Shown piece after piece: positions 36,401 through 46,800 of a stretch of DNA of 64,000 nucleotides. Made by a program: the position numbers and the translations under genes. The notes beneath the pieces are model-generated. The model saw only the letters and a program-made list of their open reading frames with translations, was not told where the DNA came from and did no database searches. The DNA is from Phoronis australis. Lineage: Eukaryota; Phoronida; Phoronidae. The stretch is from positions 1,426,093 through 1,490,092 of the forward strand of contig NMRA01000011.1 of NCBI GenBank assembly GCA_002633005.1. The letters run 5' to 3'. Each line of letters begins with the position of its first letter. The first letter of the stretch is position 1.

Positions 36401-37804
36401 GAACACGCTGGGTGCTTAACAGTTTAGGCCCAAGCCTTGGTCATCAAAATAGTGTCCACTTGTTTTTTAGTGCAAAACAATGTACTGAACTCAAAATTTG
36501 TGTTGACATTTTTGGTTAAAGCATTTTGAATTTATTTGAAGAAAATTAAAATACTTGAATTGATAGAGAATGGCCACCAATAAAGTACATGTAAAACATT
36601 GACTTTATTTCACTATATTACATTGGTACATACAACACAGCATGACATAATCAAAAATAAAGGAAGAGATTGAGCAATAAAATGCAAATGCAACTTGGGT
36701 ATTTATTCATTTATTTATGATTGCAGAAGCCTGTTAAAGGTGAGAAAAAATCAAACAATACGATATTGGGTAATTTATTAGAACAATTGTATCGAGGTTC
36801 AATGATCAACTTCCGCCGACCAAGTCTCAAAGGGTTACAGTTCCGTTTTGGCTGACAGGGTGTTAACAGAGAATGAAGAAAAACTGAAAAGAAAAAAAAA
36901 GACAGCAGAGATAAGTGGTATTAAGAACAGCAAAAGCAAAATGTCCGGTAAAGAGGACACAAATAAAAAATAAGTAAGGTCTATCTGAAATAAAATCGTT
37001 TGCGATTTATTTTCCAGAACTGAAATTCTAAATCAATTTTAATCGATTTAAACATCGATATCATACTAGTAAAACAGTTTGTGGTTGAAGTAGAGTTGCT
37101 GTAAACCACTTTCCACTATTTTCTTGGCCTTTTTCTGTGTGGTTTCTATTCTTTCAAAAGGCGGCTGTATATGACGACCATAGGAGTCATTATAAAATGG
37201 CTACCGAAAAGCAAAGCACAGTTCAAACAACTCGGCATAAATAAAAAACTTTTGAATCAACTAATACTATGGATTTTTGAGAGTTCAATCAAGTTCTATG
37301 CAGAGCATAACTTTGATGAAGTGGAATAATTGGATGAGTACGACAACAAGCCGGTTTTATGCGGACAACCATTGGGTTCCCGAGTATATACACACTTCAC
37401 ACATTTACAAGATTGACGAGAAACAATGAGAGTACGGAAGATGGGCATAGATTAGCTTAGAGTAAGACGAATACGGACAGCAATGGTGTTCTCTTGCGAA
37501 AGATTTAAACAACACTTGGGCACCACAAGTTAGATAAATACATGTAAGTATTTTTGAAGAAGCCCAGGAGACAAGAAGCACTATTAGAAACGTTCCTGGA
37601 ACTACGCTATTTCGACTTAATTGCAAGTGTGTTAAACTGCTGGAAATATGGGACTACCGGGAATGACGTAGGTTCTCTTCCGGTTGAAACTTGTCCAAGA
37701 ATTAGCGAGAACAGACCGGAGAACTGGCTGGCGGGCTTAGTGCAGTGTTTTGTCTTAACCGACATAACGACAACGGCCATCAGAACTACAGCTGTCTTCA
37801 TCAT
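26025..37804 (-). CDS. Ependymin-related secreted protein, gene B (5 exons)
   Basis: Exons on the minus strand are 37658-37804, 35896-36006, 34424-34493, 29942-30115 and 26025-26125. They total 603 bp, or 200 residues, with phases 0, 0, 1, 1, identical in size to gene A. Donors are GTAGTC, GTAATT, GTAAAA and GTACGT; each acceptor ends in AG. The protein has a signal peptide (MMKTAVVLMAVVVMSVKT), then HC, Q-F-S-G, NGNCDKYPIPAYMD, ETCIPV and IPDPSVLEIPCEC. A fifth mature cysteine (IPCEC against IPSEC in A) is present near the C-terminus. By hand count it matches A at about 157 of 200 residues. Intron 3 is swollen by a THAP transposon and a Penelope-like remnant, and intron 4 by a gypsy element. 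Despite this, all exon edges are intact. Confidence 0.85.
26289..26434 (+). repeat. 5' LTR of the gypsy element
   Basis: It begins TGTGACG and ends TTACA. Its body matches the 3' LTR (29572-29741) through words such as CTTCCTGTT, TCATCAACTT and AATAAAGTGATGA. The last of these supplies a polyadenylation signal. A primer-binding-site-like TGGTGGTAGCG follows at once. Confidence 0.75.
27044..27325 (+). pseudogene. Gag nucleocapsid-like fragment of the gypsy element
   Basis: This 93-codon frame contains CQSCGLKHGENC, a Cys-x2-Cys-x3-His-x4-Cys-type zinc knuckle, followed by a second Cys-x2-Cys cluster ending in HFA. The region before it is lysine- and glutamine-rich, as expected for an RNA-binding nucleocapsid. 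Upstream Gag-like readings (about 26550-26800) are in other frames and broken by stops. Confidence 0.7.
27503..28308 (+). pseudogene. Protease-to-reverse-transcriptase part of gypsy Pol, broken
   Basis: The first frame (27503-27784) has a linker ending in REHRIRLDDRVPAV. It continues in another frame with VVVRKKDNYLRICLDP and FSVLDVTKGF, typical gypsy reverse transcriptase motifs 1-2. A stop follows GF, and the segment that should hold the YxDD catalytic box is absent. The sequence resumes with QSPEDVKGVLRLLGM, which lies well downstream in intact elements. This indicates an internal deletion. Confidence 0.7.
28404..28640 (+). pseudogene. RNase H part of gypsy Pol
   Basis: The frame holds CDASQSGFGAALLQNG and AYASRALTSAEKK, the usual RNase H opening of Ty3/gypsy Pol, followed by a broken HTTVNTDHNP. 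A frame change interrupts the glutamate region. It is in line with, but not joined in frame to, the segments on each side. Confidence 0.75.
28800..29404 (+). pseudogene. Integrase part of gypsy Pol
   Basis: The readings show NGPQFS (with tyrosine in place of the catalytic Asp of the expected DNGPQFS), then TSSPPYEQSNGKAE with the conserved glutamate, then NTPTEGMSTSPAER and a C-terminal LGDTVRLKV-type tail. A stop splits the core (ends 29159) from the tail (about 29165-29404). The N-terminal zinc region is not found. Confidence 0.7.
29572..29741 (+). repeat. 3' LTR of the gypsy element
   Basis: It follows the polypurine tract AAAGGGGAGGA and matches the 5' LTR with substitutions and about 24 extra bases. 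Clear divergence between the two LTRs means the insertion is not recent. Confidence 0.75.
31416..31615 (+). pseudogene. THAP domain remnant (transposase N-terminus)
   Basis: One frame reads RCIVPYSPNYAAARKAGILFF, a stop, then EMLRKWHVVVKNEKYAVNS and YKAVKYLRVCG. This follows the THAP pattern of copy 1 (LRRTWLVRVKNAALPVHAT, YKAVENYRVCG). The start codon is lost (ATA), the second zinc cysteine is serine, a stop interrupts it, and the final Cys-x2-His has lost its histidine. Confidence 0.75.
31630..31815 (-). pseudogene. N-terminal part of a P2X7-ballast-like protein
   Basis: From a methionine at 31815 the minus frame reads MATRNPDLDETSPV and then GYQFKQEYSDEEIPERRREQ. The Tyr-Gln-Phe-x-x-Glu-Tyr step followed by an acidic-basic helix is what I recall as the lead-in of invertebrate proteins with the cysteine-rich P2X7 C-terminal domain. 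It aligns with the element at 55617 and with 63686-63892. The cysteine-rich core itself is missing here. Confidence 0.55.
33108..33360. repeat. Purine-rich minisatellite, about 76-bp period, in gene B intron 3
   Basis: Units begin near 33112, 33187, 33261 and 33340 with the theme GG(G/T)AT(G/T)GA(G/A)G(A/C)ATGA. It is homologous to the array at 7740-8003 in gene A intron 3. Confidence 0.8.
33390..33455. repeat. (CA)n microsatellite
   Basis: An uninterrupted CA run of about 33 copies joins the minisatellite to the Penelope-like remnant. The unit 1 counterpart has a short (TA)n(TG)n instead. Confidence 0.95.
33461..34298 (+). mobile_element. Penelope-like element remnant with 180-bp inverted arms
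   Basis: 33461-33640 and 34119-34298 are inverted copies of each other (ATGTTTCATTGAAAAGTAAG at the outer left end, its complement at the outer right end). Between them a plus frame resembles the C-terminal half of a GIY-YIG endonuclease of Penelope-like elements: CTSSRRLSMHLQNGSIKDHF, then LDNTIVRYFKRDSFRLKILE and INSQDTGFHRTLSLYK, then a stop at 33884. An inverted copy of the 3' region at the 5' border is known from Penelope-type insertions. The element sits between exons 3 and 4 of gene B in this unit. Confidence 0.6.
33641..33884 (+). pseudogene. GIY-YIG endonuclease-like C-terminal fragment
   Basis: About 75 codons are open to the stop at 33882-33884. The region has an SCTSSRRLS motif resembling the arginine-containing part of GIY-YIG nucleases, and a conserved glutamate in RLKILEPLKIK followed by PDINSQ, matching the usual E...P-x-x-N end of the fold. 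The GIY and YIG strands themselves are missing, so it is truncated. The unit 1 copy keeps only the last 50 codons. Confidence 0.55.
34920..34943. repeat. (TA)n microsatellite in gene B intron 2
   Basis: An alternating AT run is followed by CATGTTGCG. No counterpart was noted in unit 1. Confidence 0.85.
36030..37400. other. Unit 2-specific sequence in gene B intron 1
   Basis: Unit 1 has only about 60 bp between the corresponding points (about 9485-9545), so this is inserted in unit 2 or deleted in unit 1. I see no terminal repeats or coding motifs that would name it. The stretch is AT-rich after 36240. Confidence 0.45.
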
Positions 37805-40800
37805 CTGAAAATTCAGTACAAACATTTACACGTTGAAATAGCGACATCTATCGACAAAATTCACACTCTGATCGTTATATCAGTATATAAAAACGTACAA
37901 GTACTACAAATTCGCTTCTTTTTATCAACCTATTTCAAAATCATGTAGCAAATATAAAAAAAACAAAACTGCCTTTTTGAACAGATACCGTCGATTGATA
38001 CATTTTGTAAAGACAGTGAAGGCCTTTAATTGCTCGTTATTAGAATATTTTGTGACACCAGAAACCAGGTTAGACCCAAAAAACAACAACTACCCCGACA
38101 TCGGTTGTCATTACTTTTGTCACCCATTTTGGCCCTGAGGTCGAAGCTTTTTTATCTCCGCATGCACCCCCTGTAGACACCAGTTTTAGCTAGTACCCAC
38201 CTTCTTAACTCTATTCAGTTGTTTTAGCGGGAGGTACTTTCCCCCAATACCATGATCCACGAGCGGCAGTAATGAGCAACCCCCGGCACTTCCAACGTAC
38301 ATAAAATTATACTCCAATAAGAGGAGCGATGCGGTTTTCCACAAAACTAAAATATTTTCTCTCAAGTCTACAACATTCTGGCGCTCAACGTACTTCCGCA
38401 AACCGGCGCACACGATGCTCCGACTATAGTCATACATGTACCTTGATTTAAAAAACACAAAAACGAAAACTTTATTTTACACAACGTATGGCAGAAATGC
38501 CATTCTATATAATGGATAAAAAGGTTAGAATAACGGTTAATTATATAAAAAATATTCAGTTTCGAGACTTACACCTTATTTTTAAGAAAGCCTTTTAGCT
38601 TTGACGGTTGATAAAAGAACACTTGGTTCCTACTCAAATGCTTTGCATGTACTAAAAGTAAAATCGGCTGCTATTGAGAGCTAAAAAATGAATGTCCAAA
38701 AATGAATTGACAGTTTGTTAACTTCGTTTTTTCAGTTGCAAGCTGTGCGACCTTGACCTAATCAATACCCGTTGCAGCAGTGAGAGCGTAACTGCTGCGA
38801 AAATGAATCAAACAGCACTTACCATTAATTGACGTTAGGTATTGGCAATGTGTGAAAAAACCCTATTCGTTCTCAGTCATTCAAACAAAGTTGATGGAAC
38901 CGCCCACTGTAAAATCATCTTCGGCAAAATGGTGGCTACATGGTAGTCGTCTACAGACTCCACGATAAACACTAAAAGTTGCTATCTCGAGTAAAATTGC
39001 CTTATATATTTTCATGTGATAAAGCGAACAAAATCCATCATTATCTGTCAAAAGTTGTATACGTTCTCCCACACGACTGTAGCTCAGAATGTCTGCAGAT
39101 TGGTCCGCTTATGAAAGGATCAGATCAATTTTGTGTTTAAAACAAAAATTAGAAAATCAAACCAATTTTTTGTTTTTGTAATTTTTTTATTTCATTTCCT
39201 TAGGAAATTCAAAAATTGAAAATTAGAGAATTCAGCCAATTAGTGAATTTTCGTTTTCGTGGAGAAAATGAAACTCGAATATTACTTCCGTTTTTCGTTT
39301 TTCCGCAATGTGCAGAATTCAGAATATCAGAAAATGTTTAGATTCTGGGCCTTCTTTTACGAAAATTTCCGATAGTTAATTAGGGAGGAAAAGCAACACG
39401 CTCAATTTTTTTTCGTATGTCAATCAAGGTAAAAGGTCTTTGATTGCCTTTGATACTCATCGTACCCCGAGGTTGTTTGATCATTACATTGACCCTGAAT
39501 CCACACCAAAATCTTGCCTCAAGATGGTTGAGATTTCATCACGAGTTGTCTTGTTCTACATAATCGCTTTTCATTTGCTTGTTACTCAAAGCAATGGAAT
39601 GACAGTATTGGTCTGACCGTCAACTAACACTGCGTGGAAATTGAATATCGAAAAACAGGGTCCATGTTGTTTTTCTGAATGCTTTGCTTCAGAAGTGGCT
39701 AAGAAAATGAAATTGACTTCTAATTTTCAATTTTCTACTTTGTAGAGAAATTGGAATCAAAAAATAAAACGTTAACAGTTGGCTCGACTTTGTAATTTCC
39801 AAAATTCGGAGAAATTGAAAAAGGATTGTTGATATCAACGAATATCAAACAGACAGCTCTTAGCAAACATAGGAATCATTTCTAAACTGAGTAAAGTGAT
39901 AAATGAACTATATCAAACGTTCTTTTCTGCGACGTAACATGGGTTTATAGCCGCTTTAAATAATCCTACAAACCCACGAACTCTACCGACCACATCACTC
40001 GTGACGAACTTTGGCGGACGTGAAGAGCCAAACATCAAGCTACAGTCTTGATGTATTGGGTCCTATTTTCCGTAATGGTGATTTTAGCGGGAAATAGGGC
40101 GCACCCTAATAAGTTTCGGTATGGCCACTGAATAGAACATTGCTGTGACAAATGATTTCCGGGTGTGACGCAGAGTCGTTGAGAGACTCTCTAAATGGCT
40201 TGCCAGTTGGACATGCTTCTTAGCTAACGGGTTGGACTCTTGGCTCTCATTCTCTCTGGATAACGACCCGCAGCAAGCTGATTTTTTACAAAACTGGAGG
40301 ATTTGGACACTTTGAAAATTGTTATTACAACTTAATTGGGACAAGTTGTGTCGTTAGTGCTTTATGAACATAATACAAAATATTATTGTTTTGAGCCTTA
40401 CCTTGATATAGTATCGTCCTGTCCCTTGCTCAGTCTACAAATAACGAATAGACGTCGCTAAACGACTCTGTTTTATAACGTAAATATCACATGTCGGTGT
40501 ACGTTCTTTACTTGTAACACATGCGCGAGCTCTTGCTTCTTGCAAGAAACTAGGTCTACGGAACGAACGCCTTTTGTTCAGATCAGCAAGAATTCTAAAC
40601 TTAGTGCACCCAATATTGTAACACCACGTGCGTATGATCATCAGACTCAGTGACCTGACACTGTCTGTGTTAAAAGTGTGTAGCAAAACAGCTACATTTA
40701 TTGCACGTTTTATTAGTGTTTAATGCGTTGAATCGGGTCATAATATAGAATTAGTAGTAACTTGTACCAACCCTTGAAAACTAGCTCTCATTTACTGTAA

Positions 40801-42093
40801 CCACAACAAAGTATTTGGCACTTCAAAGCAGAGTCAATATTTTGGATGAGGGTTGCACCGAAAACATGATCAGTGACTGGTTATAAGCTTCCTCGTTATT
40901 GTGACATCGTAGCCATCCAGACCAGAAATTTCAAGTGATTGCTAAGAGTTGTCAAATTTACATGAATCGAGAAGTTTAGTCATATCACTAATATTTGAAT
41001 ATTACTTCCAGAACTAAAGGAAACTACGGCGCCTTTGAATAGACAGTTACATGTCAAATGAATATACTACATTTATAGTGAAGAGCAGAAAATGAGCGAT
41101 TTCAGTTTTTACAGTTAGACGACAGAGAGCTAAACACAGCGCAACAACACCTGATGCACTTGAGCGGTTCAAAATTTGCTATCTTCGGCCTGCACAAGCT
41201 ACATTCGTCATGAAAACCATTAGGGAGCGCTTTGGTCTGAGATATTGTGGTAATACCCACCCTGCACTTAAAAAAACTAAGAATCCATAATCAATATCTC
41301 ACGAATTGGACATTATGATCCTTGGTGGGTGCTCTTTTCCCACAGATGCCGAATAACTCGCTTAAAGCGTAGGTCACGCTTGCCCCTTTAGCAGATTTTG
41401 AAAACAGTTTTCTAATTTTCCTTTAAGCTCTGTATGTTGTCGAGCAGTTACAGAGCGTTATTTTGTTTCAGAGAACTGGATAGGAAAGGTGTTTTTAGTA
41501 TCTGTTAATCCTCCAAAACCAGGTTTGGCATACTTTTAACTTGAAAGATTGACGCCAGTGATGCATTAGCAGGTGACAGAAGGAGGACTGGTGGAAATCA
41601 TCATAACAGGGTTATAGCATCCTATCAAAGAATGTGAAGTAGGAATATTGATGAATTATCAGCCACGTTACATTTATCAAATCCATATCAATGTCGCATC
41701 ATTTCACCCAGCAACCGAACTAGATTAGGGCCGCTGCGACTCAACCTCACCTGACGGAACAGCTTGCACGGCCTGTCGAAATTTAATGCAATTAGAAAGC
41801 TATCCTGTCCATGTCTGGGTTCACTAAGTCAGAAAGTTTCATTCAGTCTTCTTAAATTTAATACCGCCGTTGGCCGCCACAGCGACCAACGGCGATCAAG
41901 GTGTGGTGCCTTATGAGAATGAGTCTCATTTGTTAAACAATACGAAACCAATGTTTGAACATTATTCTACTCTTGCTCACCCTTTTAATGGTTAGTACTA
42001 CATGATGGACACAAATGCAACAATTCATTCATCTCAGTTCCTACTCATTAGCAGACAATCAGAGAAATGAATTGTCGGAGTTCGGGTTTCGGA
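37805..42093. other. Upstream region of gene B, no gene recognised
   Basis: Up to about 40460 it mirrors the region upstream of gene A, including a TATA-like word (37884-37893). The unit 1 counterpart frame at 12352-12723 is broken here by stops. From 40460 the sequence is not matched in unit 1 and shows no open frame that I can assign. Confidence 0.4.
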
Positions 42094-42210
42094 ACTGTGG
42101 ACATTCGAAGTAGTAAACTTTCGAAGGTAACGGACCTTCGGAGCAGCGAACCCTCCGAATAGTGGACTTTCGGAGTAGTGAACCTTCGGTATAGTCATGC
42201 AACTTCGGAA
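42094..42210. repeat. Short degenerate tandem repeat with TTCGGA/TTCGAA core
   Basis: About six units of 16-19 bp follow the theme TTCGGAGTAGTGAACC, with variants TTCGAAGTAGTAAAC and TCCGAATAGTGGAC. Confidence 0.7.
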
Positions 42211-43806
42211 ATATTTTCCAACAAATTTGTTGCTCGAATGAAATCTGCAAGGTTGTGTAGCCTACCATTGGCACTGATTGATAGGGGAATAGTTTCTTCA
42301 TTGACCAAAGTTTTTATTAGGTCAAAACCTACTTTTCCTTAATACTGTGAACATGCTAGTTGGGGTTTTCTCAGGGCAAAAACACATGGTAGTTACATTG
42401 TAAATGTCTGGTTTTTGTCAGCGCAACGACAGAGGGCCGCCTGTAGTGATCTTACCGTCGGCATGTACTGGATTTAAAAGAATGGAATCGCAGACACGTG
42501 TACACGCTGATACATGTCAATCCACCAATTCACAATCAAAGTGGACTTTGGATGAGCAACAATCATTTGACGACCATCTTCAATTCTAAATTTGAAAATG
42601 CCTGCACCTTACAATACTATGCTAGCAAGTAAACAAAAAATAGCGCAACGTTCACCCATATGGCCAACGATATTGTCGACGATATTGGTGTAGAATCCAC
42701 GCACGTTCAATACCAATGGATAACATAAAGCCACTTCTGTTCGTCTGCACCATCCTGTCATCAGCGGAGATACCACTCAGGCGAAGATGGGCCAGGTATC
42801 GCCCTATGATTTGAATCAGAAGCAAATTCAAAATTACTATTACATGTAAGTTGGTTATCATTGTAGTTTTTAGTACCAGTATCTGCAACAATTTTGTTTT
42901 TGTTGCTGTCCATATGTATCCTATCTTTAACGGATAGGCTGGGTCTGAACTTTTCCACGGGGGAGGTTTGGTCCAAGCCCGAACTTCTACCCCCTGGCTA
43001 CGCCCCTGTTTAGATGATGTCTGAGTAAGGGAATTTGGTATATTAACCCATTTGCTAAATCGCATATATGCGCATATTAAACACTATGGCCGACTTCGAC
43101 GCTGGCCGCTTTTGTTCCATACTCCCCACTTTGAATGGTAACGTAGTTCAAATCTCTGTGTTAAATCAATGTGTTCTTTTACGAATATCGGAGTCCGTTA
43201 CACATAATATTGTTGCGTGTTTTGTATTTCCGTTGCCATCTATTCTAATGACCCGGTGACCGCAGCCATAGCCGACTAGTCACCAGTTCTACAAAAATGT
43301 TCACATCCAGAGTTCAATTAACCCAATTTTTGAAGTTACGCATAATCATGAAACGAGCACCATTTCATTAAAAAATGATGTTTTCAACACGAGACAAAAT
43401 GGTAACACGATGGGTATGCTCACGTTAAGACGTAAGTCACAAGTTAGAGATTACAGTCTAAATTCAGTTCCTCATGACAAACTACCGAATGATATAGTTA
43501 TATCCCAATCAGTACCGTGCTTGCCGACCGTTCAGAAATAATCAATTTATGAAATAAGATTTTTAATCTCAACCTCCTCGTTTCAAAAAAGTAGGCCTAC
43601 TGTACACCCCCAGCTGTTACAACGTTTGAACCAAGAAACCCCTTTAAAATCCTATTGAAACAGCACTCGCTGTCCATTATCGGAAACCAGGTGAATACAT
43701 TGAATTCTAAATGAGACGATTTTAAAGTCTTTGAGGACTAAGATGTACATGTATTGGCACTTTGCTAATTGTGTATAGTGCACTGTGTCCTCGTTACATT
43801 AATTCA

Positions 43807-43844
<38 letters not shown>

Positions 43845-46800
43845 CAGCAATAGTCATAGTCATAGGAATAGTAATATATAAACAAAATAAATGCTGGAGT
43901 TCCGTGCAGTTACCCATGGATAAGAGAATAAATAATAAATTAAAGTAAAACGACGAGGTCGGTACTAAAATATCTTAAAATATTCCCCACTTTTCGAACG
44001 TACGGTCTTTATCAAGGGCATGACGCTATCGAACTGTCGAATAGATAGATATATTGGCAATAATAATAGTAATAGTAATAGTGATAGTAATAACAATAGT
44101 ATGTAATAATAATAATGATAATGGCTAACAAAATTCGTGTCGTGTCATCCCCGCGAGTTTTCGTGTAGAAGAGGTAAACGAATCAAGCCTTACAAAAGGT
44201 GTTTTTTCACAGGAAAAATACTCTCCAAAATTGTGCCATTTCGACAAAATACTATCTGAAATTGTGCTTTTTCGGAATTTCTGGAACAGAACTGTGCCAA
44301 AATGTGAATTTTTACACAAAGTTACTCTCTAATTGGGTCACTTCTTTGTCCGAGCCCACTCTGTAAAGGAGTAGGTATTCAAACTGTCGGGCGGGACCCC
44401 TCGTCCAAACATGCTAGCGTACGCTCCGCCTTGTCAGATACCACTTGTTTATGATTTTGGTCATTTACTTTGTGATATGACGTAGGTTTCGTAAAATGAA
44501 ACAATGGCCCATTTTTCGCATGCGCGTTCGACGTAAAATGTAACAGTAACTTGTTACACTTTAGGAGAGGCTTAGCAATGTAAAATGTAATTTTTGCATT
44601 TGATGACGTGCTTTCGGTGCAAAAGAATGTTTTCAATGCTGCTTGACCGTTTTTGCTTTTTTAATTTGTTTAATGTGACCTATGATGTGTGGAGACAATA
44701 TTTGTCAGTAACGACTCAGTCGTCATTTTTCGATACAAATTACACAAACATGTGCAAATGTAAACGCCGTAATGTTTTACATTTGAAAAGTACATAAATG
44801 GATTGGATGGAAATAATTAAGAAATGGCTAAGTGAAAGCAGTCACAAAACATTTTTAAAGCTCTTATACCTCAGAGCTCACTGACTATCTAATACATTTT
44901 GGTAGAAAGAAAGCCTATTGAGGCTAAGTAGCCTAAGAAAGCACAAATGACCTTTTGGTGACGATTTCACACATGCATCTCTAATAAAACAAAACTGGTG
45001 TTCAATTAAGGGTTGGGCCAATAAATTCACTGTCTCATAGTGTTCATGTATGGGGAAGGGTTCGCACCTTTGCTTCTCGTCTTCTGACGACAAACACGGG
45101 GTTAAATGATGTAGCCGTTTTCGGTGAAAGTCCTGGTAAATAGTGACACATTTATGTTGACGCGACCGTCACTGGCTTTGTCATCTCTTCCTGCTTTGAT
45201 GAACAGAAAGTTGTCTGGACTTCTAAAAATGGACACGCAGAGTACAGTGTAATCCGTGTCAAATTTAACGGTCTTTTCTAGACCATACTATTAACAACGC
45301 TTCTCATATCCAGCACCTTCCAATTAATTTCAAAACAAAATTTAAGGATAAAACTTTCTAAAGCAAATGCTGTACTCGAGCAGTTGGATTATAGGGTCAC
45401 AAATCTTTCTCCGCCTCCTCTTAATACAATACAGTGTGCTTTATACACCAGTTTGAAATCGTAAGGCTCATTTGATGCATTTCAAAGTATGGCGGACATA
45501 TACTCATTTGGGAAGCATATAAAAGAGTTCAATGATCGTTGAAACGGGTTTACATAAAAACGTCAATTTCTCAGCAACATCTCAGATTAAGGTTGTGCTT
45601 GTTGGTGCTGTTTTTGTTATTTTTTAGCTATGTCTGTTTAAATTCCTATCTTTGTAAAAGAGTATTATGAAAAAAATGTTTTAAAGTGTTTAAATTTAGC
45701 AATTTCATGTGAAAAACACCAAAAAACCACCCAACAATTGACCATTGACCAACTTTCAACTTAGTACACAACATTAGCTGACTATATTTGTTATTTCGGG
45801 CTTATCTAGAGTTACGAGCATTTATCTGTGGATACATAACAAAGAATCGGATCAACCGATCACAGCATCGATCTCCATTGTTACAGTAATTTTTGTTGAG
45901 TGCAAAAGGTCATCAGATGTGGCTGTTCCCTTTCCCGTGGTTTACGTTACGATATGCAGTGGCAGGTGTTGCGTTTGTGGTGGCTTGGCAATTCAGTATT
46001 TGAGCACACTGAGGATCATTTCACTCAGATTTTCCAGCGAGACACCAGAGAACCACGGATATGACACAGGAACCAAGACTGTTGGTGGACATGTCACCCT
46101 GGGGCTGCGTAAATTCAAACGTCACATTCATATCCGTGGAGTTCAGAAACTTTCACTTTCATCTTTTTTCTTGTTTTAGGGAAATTGAATTCACAGATGT
46201 GATATGCAGTGATATAAAGGAAAGTTTAATAACGTTGACAATGAAGTCATTTGTCAGAACCAGGTAAATTGTTAAATACGGACACATAACCACTGCATGA
46301 TACCGTGCAAAACGCTACTGCGTGATACCCTGCACAAAATGAAGGCAATACCTTTATAGAACTTGCTGCAGTGAATGAGACAACGTTTATTAGACTAATG
46401 ATGCAAATGTTGTTACAGAGACTCCATTTTTGGTCGCAATTTTAAATCAAGTAAACGTATACTCAAGTCATTTTAACAAGATTTGTCTTCAAAAAGATTA
46501 CTACCTGAATATACTAATGGTTAAAATGTTGAAAATGTGATTACTCTTGTTGTCCACTTGGCAAAACGTCATCGGTCAAATAGGATTTCTGGTTGGGCGA
46601 GCGTCGAAAACTTACGTGTCGGGCCAATAGGTGTCAGTGAGGTAACCGGTTTCAGACATACATATCGTCCTTCCAGTTATGACAATTGAAATCACCATTT
46701 GTGGATTTCAGGTAGAAGATTCTTTCAGTACCTCCTAATCCTTGGCAAGATTGAAAAATTGTATTGAACACACTTAGTTCAGCGAAATGGCGAGGATGGG

